A stretch of 15,967 nucleotides of DNA from Pseudobdellovibrio sp. (GCA_025449725.1 JANWIU010000077.1:1-15967); one strand, 5' to 3'; positions 7,901-15,945 are shown, counted from the first letter of the stretch. The notes: a model not told the origin generated them from the letters alone. Numbers and translations: made by a program.

Positions 7901-10135
7901 TTAATGAGTACGCTTTCTCACGAGTTGGGCCATGCGTTCGGTCTATTGCATAACTTCAAAGGCTCAACTGATAAAGCCAATTATGAATTCGATCAGCAGC
8001 ATACAGGAAGAAATTATTCTTCAATCATGGATTATATCGGCGATATCGACATGCACTACGCAGGACCGGGCCCGTACGATCTTCATGCGATTCGTGCTGC
8101 GTACACCGGTTTAGTACAAATCAGTGAAGATGCTTCTAAAATTGCCGCTATCTCTCAGGCTATTCCCGTTTCAGAAGACAAACTTGTTAAAATGACTGAT
8201 ATCAGAAATCTGTCAGGCATTGCTTCTGATAACCAGTTAACAAAAGATTCTTTGAACAAGCTTGGATTCCTAAAATACTATGAGCAATGCGATGATTCAG
8301 ATGTACGTGAAAGCGCAATGTGTGCACGCTTTGACGTCGGCGGCAGCGCAAGTGAGATCGTTGAAAACTACATCCAGGATTACAGCCGTGGTTACCTAAG
8401 CCGCAATTATGTTCACGACAAAATTGAATTCAACGTTAAACAAAAAGTAGCGATGATTCAAAGAAACATTATGTTATTCCAAAATATCCGTTCATTCCTG
8501 GATGAAACTGTTAAGTCAGTCATTAATAATCCGGGTTTACGTACGGCGCAAATGGATGCTCTGTTGGCAGACCAGGTTACGGCTGCGAAAAAAGGATATA
8601 AGTTCTTCCACGAGATTATTCGTACGCCGACTATTCCTGAATCAGTAATGCGTCCGTTAGTTCAGGCAGACAGTTCTAAACCTGAAACCGATGAAGTTAA
8701 CGTTCAGGCTAAAAAAGACAAAGAAAATGATACCAACGGCGACGGACTTGTTATTAATGACGCCCGTTTTGCAGTTGCTCCTTACAGTTATAAAAACGCC
8801 AAAGGTGAAGACGTAGAAGAATTCAGATTGATCGAAGCCCGTTCATTAAATGATATTCAGCTTAATGCCGGACTTTCTGAAAATATCGACGGCGAACCTA
8901 CTTCTGGCGACCGTCATAAAATGGACACGATTGGTATCAGCTATGACAAAGTATTCGCTGTCATGTTTTTACTTCAGTCAACTGCAGCAGAATCAAAAGA
9001 CGACAGCCCGAAAAGTAAAATTTCATACGTAAATTTTGAACAGTGGTTTATGGGGATTACAGACCCTATGGATTCTCCGATCATGAACACGATTTACGAC
9101 ATGCTTTCAAAAAATCTGAAAGTGGGCTTCTTTAATCCAAAAGGTGGCATCAGTGACAGAGAAGTGATTGAAGTTCCGATGGGCGTTCAAGTTAACCGTA
9201 CTTTAGGAATCCAAACGGCGCTTGGTGCAATCGTAGGTCTTGAAGAAAACCGCTTCTCAAACTTCGATGCTTTTGCTGAGATGTTCAAAGTGGCGAAAAG
9301 CGGCGAAACGAACGCTCCCGGTGACCGTGTTAATGTAACTAAGGCCGGCCAGACGCGCGGCTTGTCTGATACTAAAGTTTACTTTGCGGTTCAAAATGGT
9401 GTGGGTTCTGACATGTTAGTAAATACAGCTGCACGCAATCAGTTCTTTACGGCGAACAAAGTTCCGCTTCACAATGTTATGAAGCAAATTTACATTGCTG
9501 ACTCTATTTACCGATCTGCGATTGCGAAGAAAAAAGCCGATGCTTGTGCTGAAGACGCACAGTCAGACGCTTGTAAAGCAGCCAAAGCAAAAACTGATGA
9601 TCAGTACTTTGCCGAAGATGAAGATCTTAAAAAATCTAAAGATTCAGCGGATGCTCTGGCGGCGGCTTTACTTGCAAAATTACGCGAAGTTAATGAGAAC
9701 GGCCTTATCCTGGATAAGGAAATGGACGCCGCTGATTCTCCGATTAATTTTGCCAACCAAGTAACGGCGCTACGGGGAATGCTGGCTTCGCAAATTGACA
9801 TCATTAAGCAGGCTTTAGGAATGTTGGAAGCAGCCAAAACAGAAGCAGACTTCCAAAAAACTGCGGGAATGATTATCAACGCTTTACGTAAGCTGAAACA
9901 GCAGAATCAAAGGTTTGAAGACTTTCAGCTGTTGGCTTCAGGATTCAACTATGTTGGTGACTACAGTAAGACGTTAAAGGTTGCGACAGTAATCGGCGAG
10001 TTAAGCGGTGATATTATTTCAAGCCGTATGATGAATACGTCTAAAATAGATGACACTTTGGAATTACAACTTGATGTTATCGATAAGCTTTCAATTCTGT
10101 CCGGCGCAGTGGACTCTGACACTGTTCTGCAGTAA
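4901..10135 (+). CDS. Giant lipoprotein zinc metalloprotease (Met-zincin/DUF4953-like)
   Basis: A 1744-residue predicted peptidase. The N-terminus has a signal peptide ending LLASAC, so Cys21 is probably lipidated and the protein sits in an envelope membrane. Residues about 30-640 are mainly beta and unassigned. A metalloprotease-like region starts near 647 (YMPIIHDFRNGKVLTYHLGG, then a helix with IAEWNATLRLAF) and continues with an edge-strand segment at 729-770 containing LLGVAQPAANPRSGTIKSA. The active site is HELGHAFGLLHN (zinc ligands His1007, His1011, His1017; catalytic Glu1008), followed by the Met-turn SIMDY (Met1043) and GPYDLHAIRAAY (1057-1068), which parallels the GPYDKYAI segment of Met-zincins. 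A helical insert of roughly 200 residues lies between edge strand and active site. A DTNGDG acidic loop is at 1277-1282, and an Ala/Lys-rich helical tail occupies about 1535-1744. All catalytic residues are intact. The substrate is unknown; cell-envelope or prey/host protein degradation is only a guess. Confidence 0.87.
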   Translation: MKKQMLLVTKVVAIVLLASACTKTRKAELSEDMQPSVFAISDFGTPSETSQFKAQVSAEASENSLSPFSVQSENSPLLRSSEVSVPDKMKFMFDNMPLANLQAREFKVTFSVDREFVTAYKIAGDISKLSVVEKLIAVTPRELEINSRLAKAAPGQVASLTANATAAGTERENIKNGRAQGSLLIPLFKYRVESYGTVVRSKNELKEETSRLELKASDWKDATHVKISSQSDSRLMVGMGVEDVQAMRRIFSAERLDNQTMTAEELQNNLSVGMRFVEPQARVFTRLDVLTLHVYEVTSLNALNERQKRLLQNNAGNQEILSCKDAAVAQFLPSSADDCVLVLKANIPITYRRAKLADGGTNGTSTQRVEFEEVPRSQSGGLVQIEKNASATQVDVSGALDPNSTIKLSDIQGEFFYRRTFESASNMFMGRTGTSGDMAIVKFELEDRRIVVRNQDSLIKYTGQGPRDREELMSFPVRYFKMMKQSNQGSDLTVPVMQEATKETAEYALIDWTNNTVPDSTSPLAFYAGGDCFMANSSLSVTDTDMRLATDGVLNYSLSGSYTVKPSLECIAQKEVNSAYWAGSMQFNFNVKERISFLKHTDKDHDTQFAPNMSSMAQSAFNFGVFTLADLVTQNGTLLNREGSEKYMPIIHDFRNGKVLTYHLGGINNPEATSPERRQLLVESAQQVIAEWNATLRLAFRGSPLHRDTEYVQLIIDDASNEGHLGDLDRNYIWFNELPSENGLLGVAQPAANPRSGTIKSANVIVYTGNTFDQSERLLTMNKMFREYEHSIEKMKTELVDKVMKERAQQNDLNELLRTLTPVPQGAPAGASPEMVNRIHNQIGRSSVWAAATIKALKLDDKRIKSALSGYRKHIQSAANPQRPLSRELLRNGKGRDINLPMNSETFMKKLADLASSKNSSQFELELALNNAFIQYTDISPAMKEALERKSQQLKSAIRFEQMTQKRAGCYTYARSEINDAANELDADPRKNLMLNFKKALMSTLSHELGHAFGLLHNFKGSTDKANYEFDQQHTGRNYSSIMDYIGDIDMHYAGPGPYDLHAIRAAYTGLVQISEDASKIAAISQAIPVSEDKLVKMTDIRNLSGIASDNQLTKDSLNKLGFLKYYEQCDDSDVRESAMCARFDVGGSASEIVENYIQDYSRGYLSRNYVHDKIEFNVKQKVAMIQRNIMLFQNIRSFLDETVKSVINNPGLRTAQMDALLADQVTAAKKGYKFFHEIIRTPTIPESVMRPLVQADSSKPETDEVNVQAKKDKENDTNGDGLVINDARFAVAPYSYKNAKGEDVEEFRLIEARSLNDIQLNAGLSENIDGEPTSGDRHKMDTIGISYDKVFAVMFLLQSTAAESKDDSPKSKISYVNFEQWFMGITDPMDSPIMNTIYDMLSKNLKVGFFNPKGGISDREVIEVPMGVQVNRTLGIQTALGAIVGLEENRFSNFDAFAEMFKVAKSGETNAPGDRVNVTKAGQTRGLSDTKVYFAVQNGVGSDMLVNTAARNQFFTANKVPLHNVMKQIYIADSIYRSAIAKKKADACAEDAQSDACKAAKAKTDDQYFAEDEDLKKSKDSADALAAALLAKLREVNENGLILDKEMDAADSPINFANQVTALRGMLASQIDIIKQALGMLEAAKTEADFQKTAGMIINALRKLKQQNQRFEDFQLLASGFNYVGDYSKTLKVATVIGELSGDIISSRMMNTSKIDDTLELQLDVIDKLSILSGAVDSDTVLQ

Positions 10136-10152
10136 ATAAATCAATTAAACAA

Positions 10153-10178
10153 GGTGAGCGGCAACGCTCACCTCTTTT
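10153..10178 (+). terminator. Rho-independent terminator between convergent genes
   Basis: A perfect 8-bp stem (GGTGAGCG at 10153-10160 pairing with CGCTCACC at 10165-10172) closes a GCAA loop (10161-10164) and is followed by TCTTTT (10173-10178). It lies 17 bases after the protease stop. The T-tract runs into the addA stop codon on the other strand. Read on the minus strand, the same stem is followed by TTGTTTAATT, a weaker T-rich tail, so it may also end the addBA transcript. Confidence 0.85.
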
Positions 10179-13100
10179 AGAACATATCAGCTATTTTTTT
10201 TGGTAATTGTTTTTGAAAATCAGTGTGATTCGAGTACTTCTTCATCTCAATCTTTTTTTCTAAAGGATATATAACCGAGTGAATGATCTTTTTTTCAGGA
10301 GAGATCAATTTCATTTCATATAGGGCACAGGTGTAATACGCCAATTGCTCTAGCGCTTTATCCTTAAAATGCGAGCTTCCCGTCTTATAGTCGATCACAT
10401 GAATTTCGTCTTCCAAATCCGCCCATAAGTCGATTTGACCTTGTATAAAGCGAGTCTTTGTCTTCAATCCAAAGCCCCATTCGTTATGGCCGCTTTCCAG
10501 AATCCGTTCCAAATTGATCTCTGGAATACTCAGCAAATAGTCAATGGCGTCCCGGTCTTTAGCCTGAAGCTGTTGCTTCAATCTATCGGCATCTAGAAAC
10601 TTCAGAGATTCAAAAACACGGTGCAGGTCAGAACCGTACTGCGCTTTATGCAAATTCAATAACTGCTGATTAAAATCGGTACCGGTCGGTGAAGATACGC
10701 TCAATAGATCCGTAACCGATTTTGCCTCTGATAACTGATCAGACGGTTCCGAAAACTTCTTACGTACTTCGCCGGCAATGGACTCAGATTTTTCCACCTG
10801 CTCAAACGGTCCGTTATATTCAACGCTTGTACCTTTAAAAGCTTCGCCGAACACCGCCCCCGCTTCGGGCCAAGAAATTTTTGCGGCCCAAGAGGAACTA
10901 TCCGGTTTTCTTGTCGACGTTTTCAAAATAAGACATAAACTTTTGATCGCTCTCGTCATAGCGACATAAAGCAGTCTTTCGCTTTCAGCGCGTTCACGTT
11001 CGTTAAATGCTTTTCGGAGGGATTTAGCCCAATTGCTGGGTTCCTGTTTCATTTCTTCGTCGTTAAATAAAGCCAGGCTGAAGTTTTGTGAGACCGGATC
11101 AAAACTCAGATCCGAAACATTTGATATTTTAAGTTTATCAGCGAATCCCAGAACTATAACATGGTTAAACTGAAGACCTTTAGAAGTGTGAATCGTCATT
11201 AACGTCACACAATCAGGCTGTATCACAGGCTGAGCTTCGGCCCTTCCGGCCCCGCTTTCCAACTGCAATGACTGAAACTGCTCTTCCAAAAATACACCAA
11301 GGGAAAACCCCGGGCGTGTTTCAGCCTGAGCCAACGCATCGACAAATTTAAAAATGTTAGCTTCACGTTTTCCGTTCGGGTCATAGAACCCTGAAAAGTT
11401 GACGAAATTTTTTTCTAATAGAAATCGTTTTGTGGTTTGAAAGACACCGGTGCCGTCAAAAAGCTCTAGATAGCGCCGCAGCGAAGCGGCTTGAGATGCT
11501 TTTTCGCTTTGAAGCAAACAGCTCCACAGCGATGATCTTTTTTGCCGTTTAATTTCCCCAAGCCACACCAGGTCTTCGTCACTGATATAGAACCAAGGGC
11601 TGCGAACCAAGCTGACAAAATTCTCGTCATCATGCGGATTATTTAAAAATTTATTAAACCCTATCAGATCCTGAACTTCACGGGTTTCTTCGAAGCCGGC
11701 CGCTGCTTGTAGCTGCACATGGATTCCGACCCCAGAAGCGAGCGCCGCCACTTCTTCCAGGTTCTTATTGTTACGGGATAAAATGCAAATATCTTGCGGG
11801 CTAACGCCTTTTTTGAACAAGGACTGAATATGGTGAATGGCGCCTGCAGCCTGCGACTCAGACTTTGCGTAAACGGCGTCGAATTCTGTCTGCTTATCTG
11901 CCGTTTCGGCTTTTGGAATCATCGGTTTGAACTGCTTACTGTACTCAGAGAAAAATTCATTAATAAACTTCATCAGTGAAGGCTCTGAACGATAATTGGT
12001 TTGCAACACATCAATCTTCGCATTCGAGGCTGTCATCTGGTCCTGTTTTTCCTGAAACACTTCAGATCTGGCGCCGCGAAAAAGATAGATACTCTGTTGC
12101 GGATCTCCTACAACAAAGCAAGGCTTCCTTCCAATGAGATGGTTAAGGATTCTGACCTGAACCGGCGCTGTATCCTGATACTCGTCCAGCATAAAGTAAT
12201 CCCAGGACTCTGAAAATTCCTGCGCAGCTGAAGGATGGGCTTCAATAATCTGCAAAGTCAGGTTCTCTAAGTCACTCATTGTGAGATCGCCGGTCAAGCG
12301 CTTTTGTCGGACTGAAATTTCGTAAAGATCATTTACATATGAAAAGAAGAGATTATTCAATTTTTCATGATTTTTGATAAACTCTTCTGTATCCCAGAGA
12401 TCTACCAGCATTTGTTTTCTCAGCTTTTCAATGAGGTCATGAGTAGCAGGATCGATACTGGGTTTGTCTTCACTATAGTTTGGCTTTCTTACCGCATTTT
12501 CAAGAAGTGCGTTAACTTCTTCAAGGCTATTACGTAGGACTGCGGCCTTAATGTGACTCAAATATTCCAGATACGGCGGCCACGATTTTGCGGCGCCGGC
12601 ACTTCCTTCAAGAATAACATCAATAACGTTGGCGATTTCAAATCTTTGTTTTTCAGCAAAATTTCGGAGTGAATCTGCAGTAGCATAATGAAAATTGCGA
12701 TACTGCGCTTTTAGTTCCAATGCTTTGCCTGAAATCGAAACCAGTTTCACAAACGTATAGGTTTCAAATAGCTCCATATACTGAGGCTTGGCCTTCAATA
12801 GATCATTGATTTGCCTTTTCAGTTTTCGCTCGTACTCCGGACCATCGACAACTTTTATTTCCTGAGGAAACTGCAACAAATCCGAATATTGCTTCAAGAA
12901 AAGATTTAAAAGACCGTGAATCGTTGAAATCTGAACGAAGGAGCGCTGATTGATATATTCAAAGATTTCTTTTTCTCCCTGTTGCAAAGCACTTACCAAA
13001 AGACGCTCTTTTACTTCCTGAGTGGCTTTGCGGGTGAACGTAGTCATAACAACGCGTGGAAACCGGTTATGGGCTTTACGAAACTCTTTTACAAAATCTA

Positions 13101-13194
13101 AAAAAGTGCCGATCAAGCGCGTTGTCTTCCCTGCACCTGCACCTGCTCGTATAAACTGTGATCGGCTTATTAATTCAGATGTGTGGCTCGGCAT
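10177..13194 (-). CDS. addA: AddA-type helicase-nuclease subunit (RecB-like)
   Basis: A 1005-residue UvrD/Rep-type (SF1A) 3'-5' helicase with a C-terminal RecB-type nuclease, the motor of AddAB, which unwinds and resects double-strand ends to load RecA. Motifs in order: Walker A AGAGAGKTT (17-25), Ia MTTFTRKATQEVKERL, motif II DEYQDT (337-342), III VGDPQQSIYLFRGA (362-375), IV NYRS (400-403), V TIHTSKG (667-673), VI ERLLYVAMTRA (739-749). The nuclease has His858, Asp922 (GQIDL), Asp935 and Lys937 (IDYKTG), and Gln950/Tyr953 (EQLAY), all intact. The frame extends to a TTG at 13206, but the ATG at 13194 is preferred because GGAG lies 6 bases before it. It overlaps addB by 25 bases. It is somewhat short for AddA (usually about 1100-1240 residues). 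The AddA rather than RecB call rests on the AddB partner and the absence of recC/recD. Confidence 0.9.
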   Translation of the reverse strand: MPSHTSELISRSQFIRAGAGAGKTTRLIGTFLDFVKEFRKAHNRFPRVVMTTFTRKATQEVKERLLVSALQQGEKEIFEYINQRSFVQISTIHGLLNLFLKQYSDLLQFPQEIKVVDGPEYERKLKRQINDLLKAKPQYMELFETYTFVKLVSISGKALELKAQYRNFHYATADSLRNFAEKQRFEIANVIDVILEGSAGAAKSWPPYLEYLSHIKAAVLRNSLEEVNALLENAVRKPNYSEDKPSIDPATHDLIEKLRKQMLVDLWDTEEFIKNHEKLNNLFFSYVNDLYEISVRQKRLTGDLTMSDLENLTLQIIEAHPSAAQEFSESWDYFMLDEYQDTAPVQVRILNHLIGRKPCFVVGDPQQSIYLFRGARSEVFQEKQDQMTASNAKIDVLQTNYRSEPSLMKFINEFFSEYSKQFKPMIPKAETADKQTEFDAVYAKSESQAAGAIHHIQSLFKKGVSPQDICILSRNNKNLEEVAALASGVGIHVQLQAAAGFEETREVQDLIGFNKFLNNPHDDENFVSLVRSPWFYISDEDLVWLGEIKRQKRSSLWSCLLQSEKASQAASLRRYLELFDGTGVFQTTKRFLLEKNFVNFSGFYDPNGKREANIFKFVDALAQAETRPGFSLGVFLEEQFQSLQLESGAGRAEAQPVIQPDCVTLMTIHTSKGLQFNHVIVLGFADKLKISNVSDLSFDPVSQNFSLALFNDEEMKQEPSNWAKSLRKAFNERERAESERLLYVAMTRAIKSLCLILKTSTRKPDSSSWAAKISWPEAGAVFGEAFKGTSVEYNGPFEQVEKSESIAGEVRKKFSEPSDQLSEAKSVTDLLSVSSPTGTDFNQQLLNLHKAQYGSDLHRVFESLKFLDADRLKQQLQAKDRDAIDYLLSIPEINLERILESGHNEWGFGLKTKTRFIQGQIDLWADLEDEIHVIDYKTGSSHFKDKALEQLAYYTCALYEMKLISPEKKIIHSVIYPLEKKIEMKKYSNHTDFQKQLPKKIADMF

Positions 13195-15917
13195 AGCTTG
13201 CTCCAATCACATTTACCGCAAATTTCCTGATCGTAAGGTTCAGTAACGAATTCGCCGTTACTTAGGCGGGTTAAGACTTCAGTTAGAACTTTTAAGAACT
13301 CATCGTTTAGGGCGGCCCACTTTTCTTCATCATGCAAAGACTTATTTTGTTTGCTGAAAAGAAATTCGTTAATACCAATATCAGAATCAATAATTCCACG
13401 GTCCGCTGTAAAACTTTTGTAATAGTAATAGAGAGAACCCTTGAGGCTAAGATCCTCAGGCAACAAAAGTTTCATAATGGAGATATAAAGCAGCATTTGA
13501 AATTGAAACTCCGAAATCCAATTTGTAGCCCTGTGTTCATCCCGGTGCGAAGATTTGTAATCATAAATAATACAGAACTTGCCTTCGCGATGGGTGTCGA
13601 TCCTGTCAATTCGTAAATTAAATTCAAAGGCACCTGCGACCGGCTCTAAAGAAAAGCGGCTGTTTTTAATATCAAAATAAGCCTGTACCTTTTTTTCTGT
13701 TTCAAAGGAGTAGAGACCGGCGCGTTCTTTTTCCAGCTTATGGAATTTTTTTGCGAGCAATAAAAATTTACCACGTTGAATTTGCCAAACACGATCCAAA
13801 TTCACATAAAGCCGGCGCTCTGTTCGTTCTGAATCCAGAAAATCCATTACTTCCTGTTCGTTAAGTTCCGCGGAAATGTTTTTAAGTACAAATTCAAACA
13901 AAGCATGGGCAATATTTCCCTTGTCTCTGCTATCCAGATCCAGCGCAGCCTGCGCTTCTGTACGAAGTCTAAAGCCTTTTGAGGCCAGTAGTTTAAACGA
14001 ACACTGTGCATAACTTTCGATATCACCCACCGATAAACTTTTAAATAACTGAGGATTCAGATTGGCTTCAAAGCCGTTCTTGTCCTGTAGCAAACGGAAG
14101 GTTGAAACCTCAGGCGCTGCTTTTTCGCCTGAACGGTAGAAGCTTTGCAGCTCGTCAACACGGGTTGGGCCTGGAACAATTACATCTGACTTCGGACAAT
14201 TTTCAATAAAAAATAAGGACGCATTTAAAGGGTCAGAATTGAAGCTCACGTGCGCTGAGGTAAAAATTGTTTGCGGGGTTGACGTAAGACTTTGCCAACG
14301 CAAATTAAAATCCAAATAACTTTCTTCGGAGCTTTCAACAGCCAGATCAAAAACATTCTTCAGTGCATTGCTATCCTGAAGGCCGATCAACGTTGTATTT
14401 CGCTTTACAAAGCTTTCTTCGTTCATGCCGATATAAATCTTATGAACCGACGCCGTCATATGGGCTGACATCAATGAAAAAATGTTGATTCCGCCTTGTT
14501 GGCTTCGCTGAATAGTCCGTTCTTTTCCTGATAACCGGCTTTTCAAAAATGAAATCCACAAACTTCTCTTAAATCTGGATTCGCCTTTGCTGCCTTCAGG
14601 CAACCCGTCTACAGAAACACTCTGACCAATCAAATCTTTAAAAATAACTTCAAACAACTCGAACTTCGTGCCGGATTCAGGGAGGCGCGGCCAGATTTCC
14701 ACAGCCAGAAACTTTAAAAATTCTTCACGTGAAATGGGCGAAGCGTAATCCACCTTGCGGTAGTAGAGTTCTTTTATTTGGTGATCCCGACCCAGGTCAT
14801 CTTGATCGTATAATTGAAAAAACAGACCTTTAAATTTTTCATACTGAAATTTAACGTCCTGATTATTTGCAAAGGTAACCTTTTCTAAGCTGTCCCACGA
14901 AACGTCAGGAGAATAGTTCTTTAAAACTGCCAACAGATTTTGTACATCACCCAAACCGTTAAGAGATGCAACAGTATCTTTACTGTAAGGCAGTCCTTCT
15001 TCTTCGAGATAATGCTGAAGAACGGGCCAGTACTTTTCGATATCGGCAGCAATGATAGCAATGTCTTCAAGCGCCACTCCGGAATCGGCCCACTGGCGTG
15101 CTTTTGCCACTGCAAACTTAACTTCGGCTAGCTGGGTTGACAGGCGGACGAACTGATCTTGCGCCAATGACGGAACGAAATCCACCGGTGGGGCTTCTGA
15201 CACTTTTCCCAGACCGAGGTTTTCTTTGTACACGTTAAGTAAATATGGAAACCGCCGCGCCCATTCCGGCTGTGGCACCACGATGACCACATCCTGAGTT
15301 TGCGAAAGAGTTTTAAAAAGTCCCATCTCAACCGAAGAAAGCTCACTGCCGAGATCAACAATCAACCGCCGCTGCCACCGAAATAAATTTAGATCAAGTG
15401 TCTGCATGTAAGCCGCCGACCACCGGGAGTCGATTAGATTACGGTCTAACAAATAGTTTGTGACGATCTTCGCAAGTTGGTACCAGCGGGTCCACTTCTT
15501 CTGTTTTTGTTCTTTTAAAAATTCAGCTTCTAACCATTCCTGAACCAGCTCATCACCGTTCGGGTGTAACAAAATAGGAGCAAATTCCTGCACGGCCTTG
15601 GTCAGCGTTAAAATCTCGCTTTCAGCGACTCCCAGCTTTTCACCAAAGTCTTCCACAAAATTTTGAATAATTATTTTAACGAAGTCGCTGCTGACCACTT
15701 GGGTAGTTGGAGCCAGGCGGCGTATCCACAGCTTCCAGAAATCACTGACACGTAAAATAGCGTCATCAGAAAAGTATCCGTATTGCCGAACAGAAATATT
15801 TTGAATTTCCTGCTTCGATTTAAGATCCGAAACAATCCATGTGTCTTTTAACGGATCGTAAGAATTTAAAAGATTTTTAATTTGGCGCGGGCTATTGACC
15901 GTCACGAATTCTAGCAT
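13170..15917 (-). CDS. addB: AddB-type nuclease subunit with iron-sulphur cluster motif
   Basis: A 915-residue partner of AddA in the AddAB double-strand-break repair complex. The N-terminal half is helicase-like in layout but has no Walker A (no GxGKT where expected), so it is probably a structural or DNA-scanning subunit without ATPase activity. A motif-V-like stretch is at about 476-504 (INIFSLMSAHMTASVHKIYIGMNEE). The C-terminal RecB-type nuclease includes His671, RIDRID (Asp771/Asp774), YDYKSS (Asp786, Lys788) and QMLLY (Gln807, Tyr811). Cys639 plus the C-x2-C-x5-C tail (Cys900, Cys903, Cys909) forms the AddB/Cas4-type iron-sulphur pattern that pins this domain. It lies upstream of and overlaps addA by 25 bases. 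The start at 15917 is the only usual start codon after the in-frame TAA at 15945-15947, but it lacks a clear ribosome binding site. It is short for AddB (usually over 1000 residues). Confidence 0.88.
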   Translation of the reverse strand: MLEFVTVNSPRQIKNLLNSYDPLKDTWIVSDLKSKQEIQNISVRQYGYFSDDAILRVSDFWKLWIRRLAPTTQVVSSDFVKIIIQNFVEDFGEKLGVAESEILTLTKAVQEFAPILLHPNGDELVQEWLEAEFLKEQKQKKWTRWYQLAKIVTNYLLDRNLIDSRWSAAYMQTLDLNLFRWQRRLIVDLGSELSSVEMGLFKTLSQTQDVVIVVPQPEWARRFPYLLNVYKENLGLGKVSEAPPVDFVPSLAQDQFVRLSTQLAEVKFAVAKARQWADSGVALEDIAIIAADIEKYWPVLQHYLEEEGLPYSKDTVASLNGLGDVQNLLAVLKNYSPDVSWDSLEKVTFANNQDVKFQYEKFKGLFFQLYDQDDLGRDHQIKELYYRKVDYASPISREEFLKFLAVEIWPRLPESGTKFELFEVIFKDLIGQSVSVDGLPEGSKGESRFKRSLWISFLKSRLSGKERTIQRSQQGGINIFSLMSAHMTASVHKIYIGMNEESFVKRNTTLIGLQDSNALKNVFDLAVESSEESYLDFNLRWQSLTSTPQTIFTSAHVSFNSDPLNASLFFIENCPKSDVIVPGPTRVDELQSFYRSGEKAAPEVSTFRLLQDKNGFEANLNPQLFKSLSVGDIESYAQCSFKLLASKGFRLRTEAQAALDLDSRDKGNIAHALFEFVLKNISAELNEQEVMDFLDSERTERRLYVNLDRVWQIQRGKFLLLAKKFHKLEKERAGLYSFETEKKVQAYFDIKNSRFSLEPVAGAFEFNLRIDRIDTHREGKFCIIYDYKSSHRDEHRATNWISEFQFQMLLYISIMKLLLPEDLSLKGSLYYYYKSFTADRGIIDSDIGINEFLFSKQNKSLHDEEKWAALNDEFLKVLTEVLTRLSNGEFVTEPYDQEICGKCDWSKLCRATHLN
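13201..13204 (-). promoter_or_regulatory. Ribosome binding site deciding the addA start
   Basis: GGAG on the minus strand stands 6 bases before the ATG at 13194 and lies inside the end of addB. A start at the TTG (13206) would place this site within the coding sequence and leave no good site upstream, so the ATG is the better start. Confidence 0.6.
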
Positions 15918-15923
15918 AGAAAA

Positions 15924-15929
15924 ACTATA
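15924..15929 (-). promoter_or_regulatory. Possible -10 element immediately upstream of addB
   Basis: TATAGT on the minus strand, 6 bases before the addB ATG, differs from TATAAT at one position. The matching -35 (GAGACT, 17-base spacing) is poor. If used, transcription would begin at or next to the ATG, giving a nearly leaderless mRNA. Confidence 0.2.
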
Positions 15930-15930
15930 G

Positions 15931-15945
15931 CTATCTTCGCTGCAT
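15931..15945 (-). other. Possible four-residue leader cistron (MQRR) before addB
   Basis: On the minus strand a strong AGGAG (15950-15954) stands 4 bases before an ATG that opens only ATG CAG CGA AGA TAG. The stop lies 13 bases before the addB ATG and in a different frame. It may be a coupled minicistron that brings ribosomes to addB, or chance. The frame cannot be joined to addB, whose own frame has a TAA at 15945-15947. Confidence 0.25.

Noticed and set aside
9495..9764. 89-codon open frame inside the protease gene, plus an overlapping antisense frame at 9601-9879
   Set aside because: Both lie within a clearly coding helical region of the protease, lack family resemblance, and have compositions typical of out-of-frame reading.
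13195..13206. TTG start of addA at 13206
   Set aside because: It adds only MEQA-type residues, and its bases contain the GGAG that serves the ATG at 13194.
10177..15917. AddA/AddB-like pair as a novel anti-phage helicase-nuclease system
   Set aside because: Motif order, dual RecB-type nucleases, the AddB Fe-S cysteines and the overlapping gene order all fit ordinary AddAB. No defence genes lie nearby.
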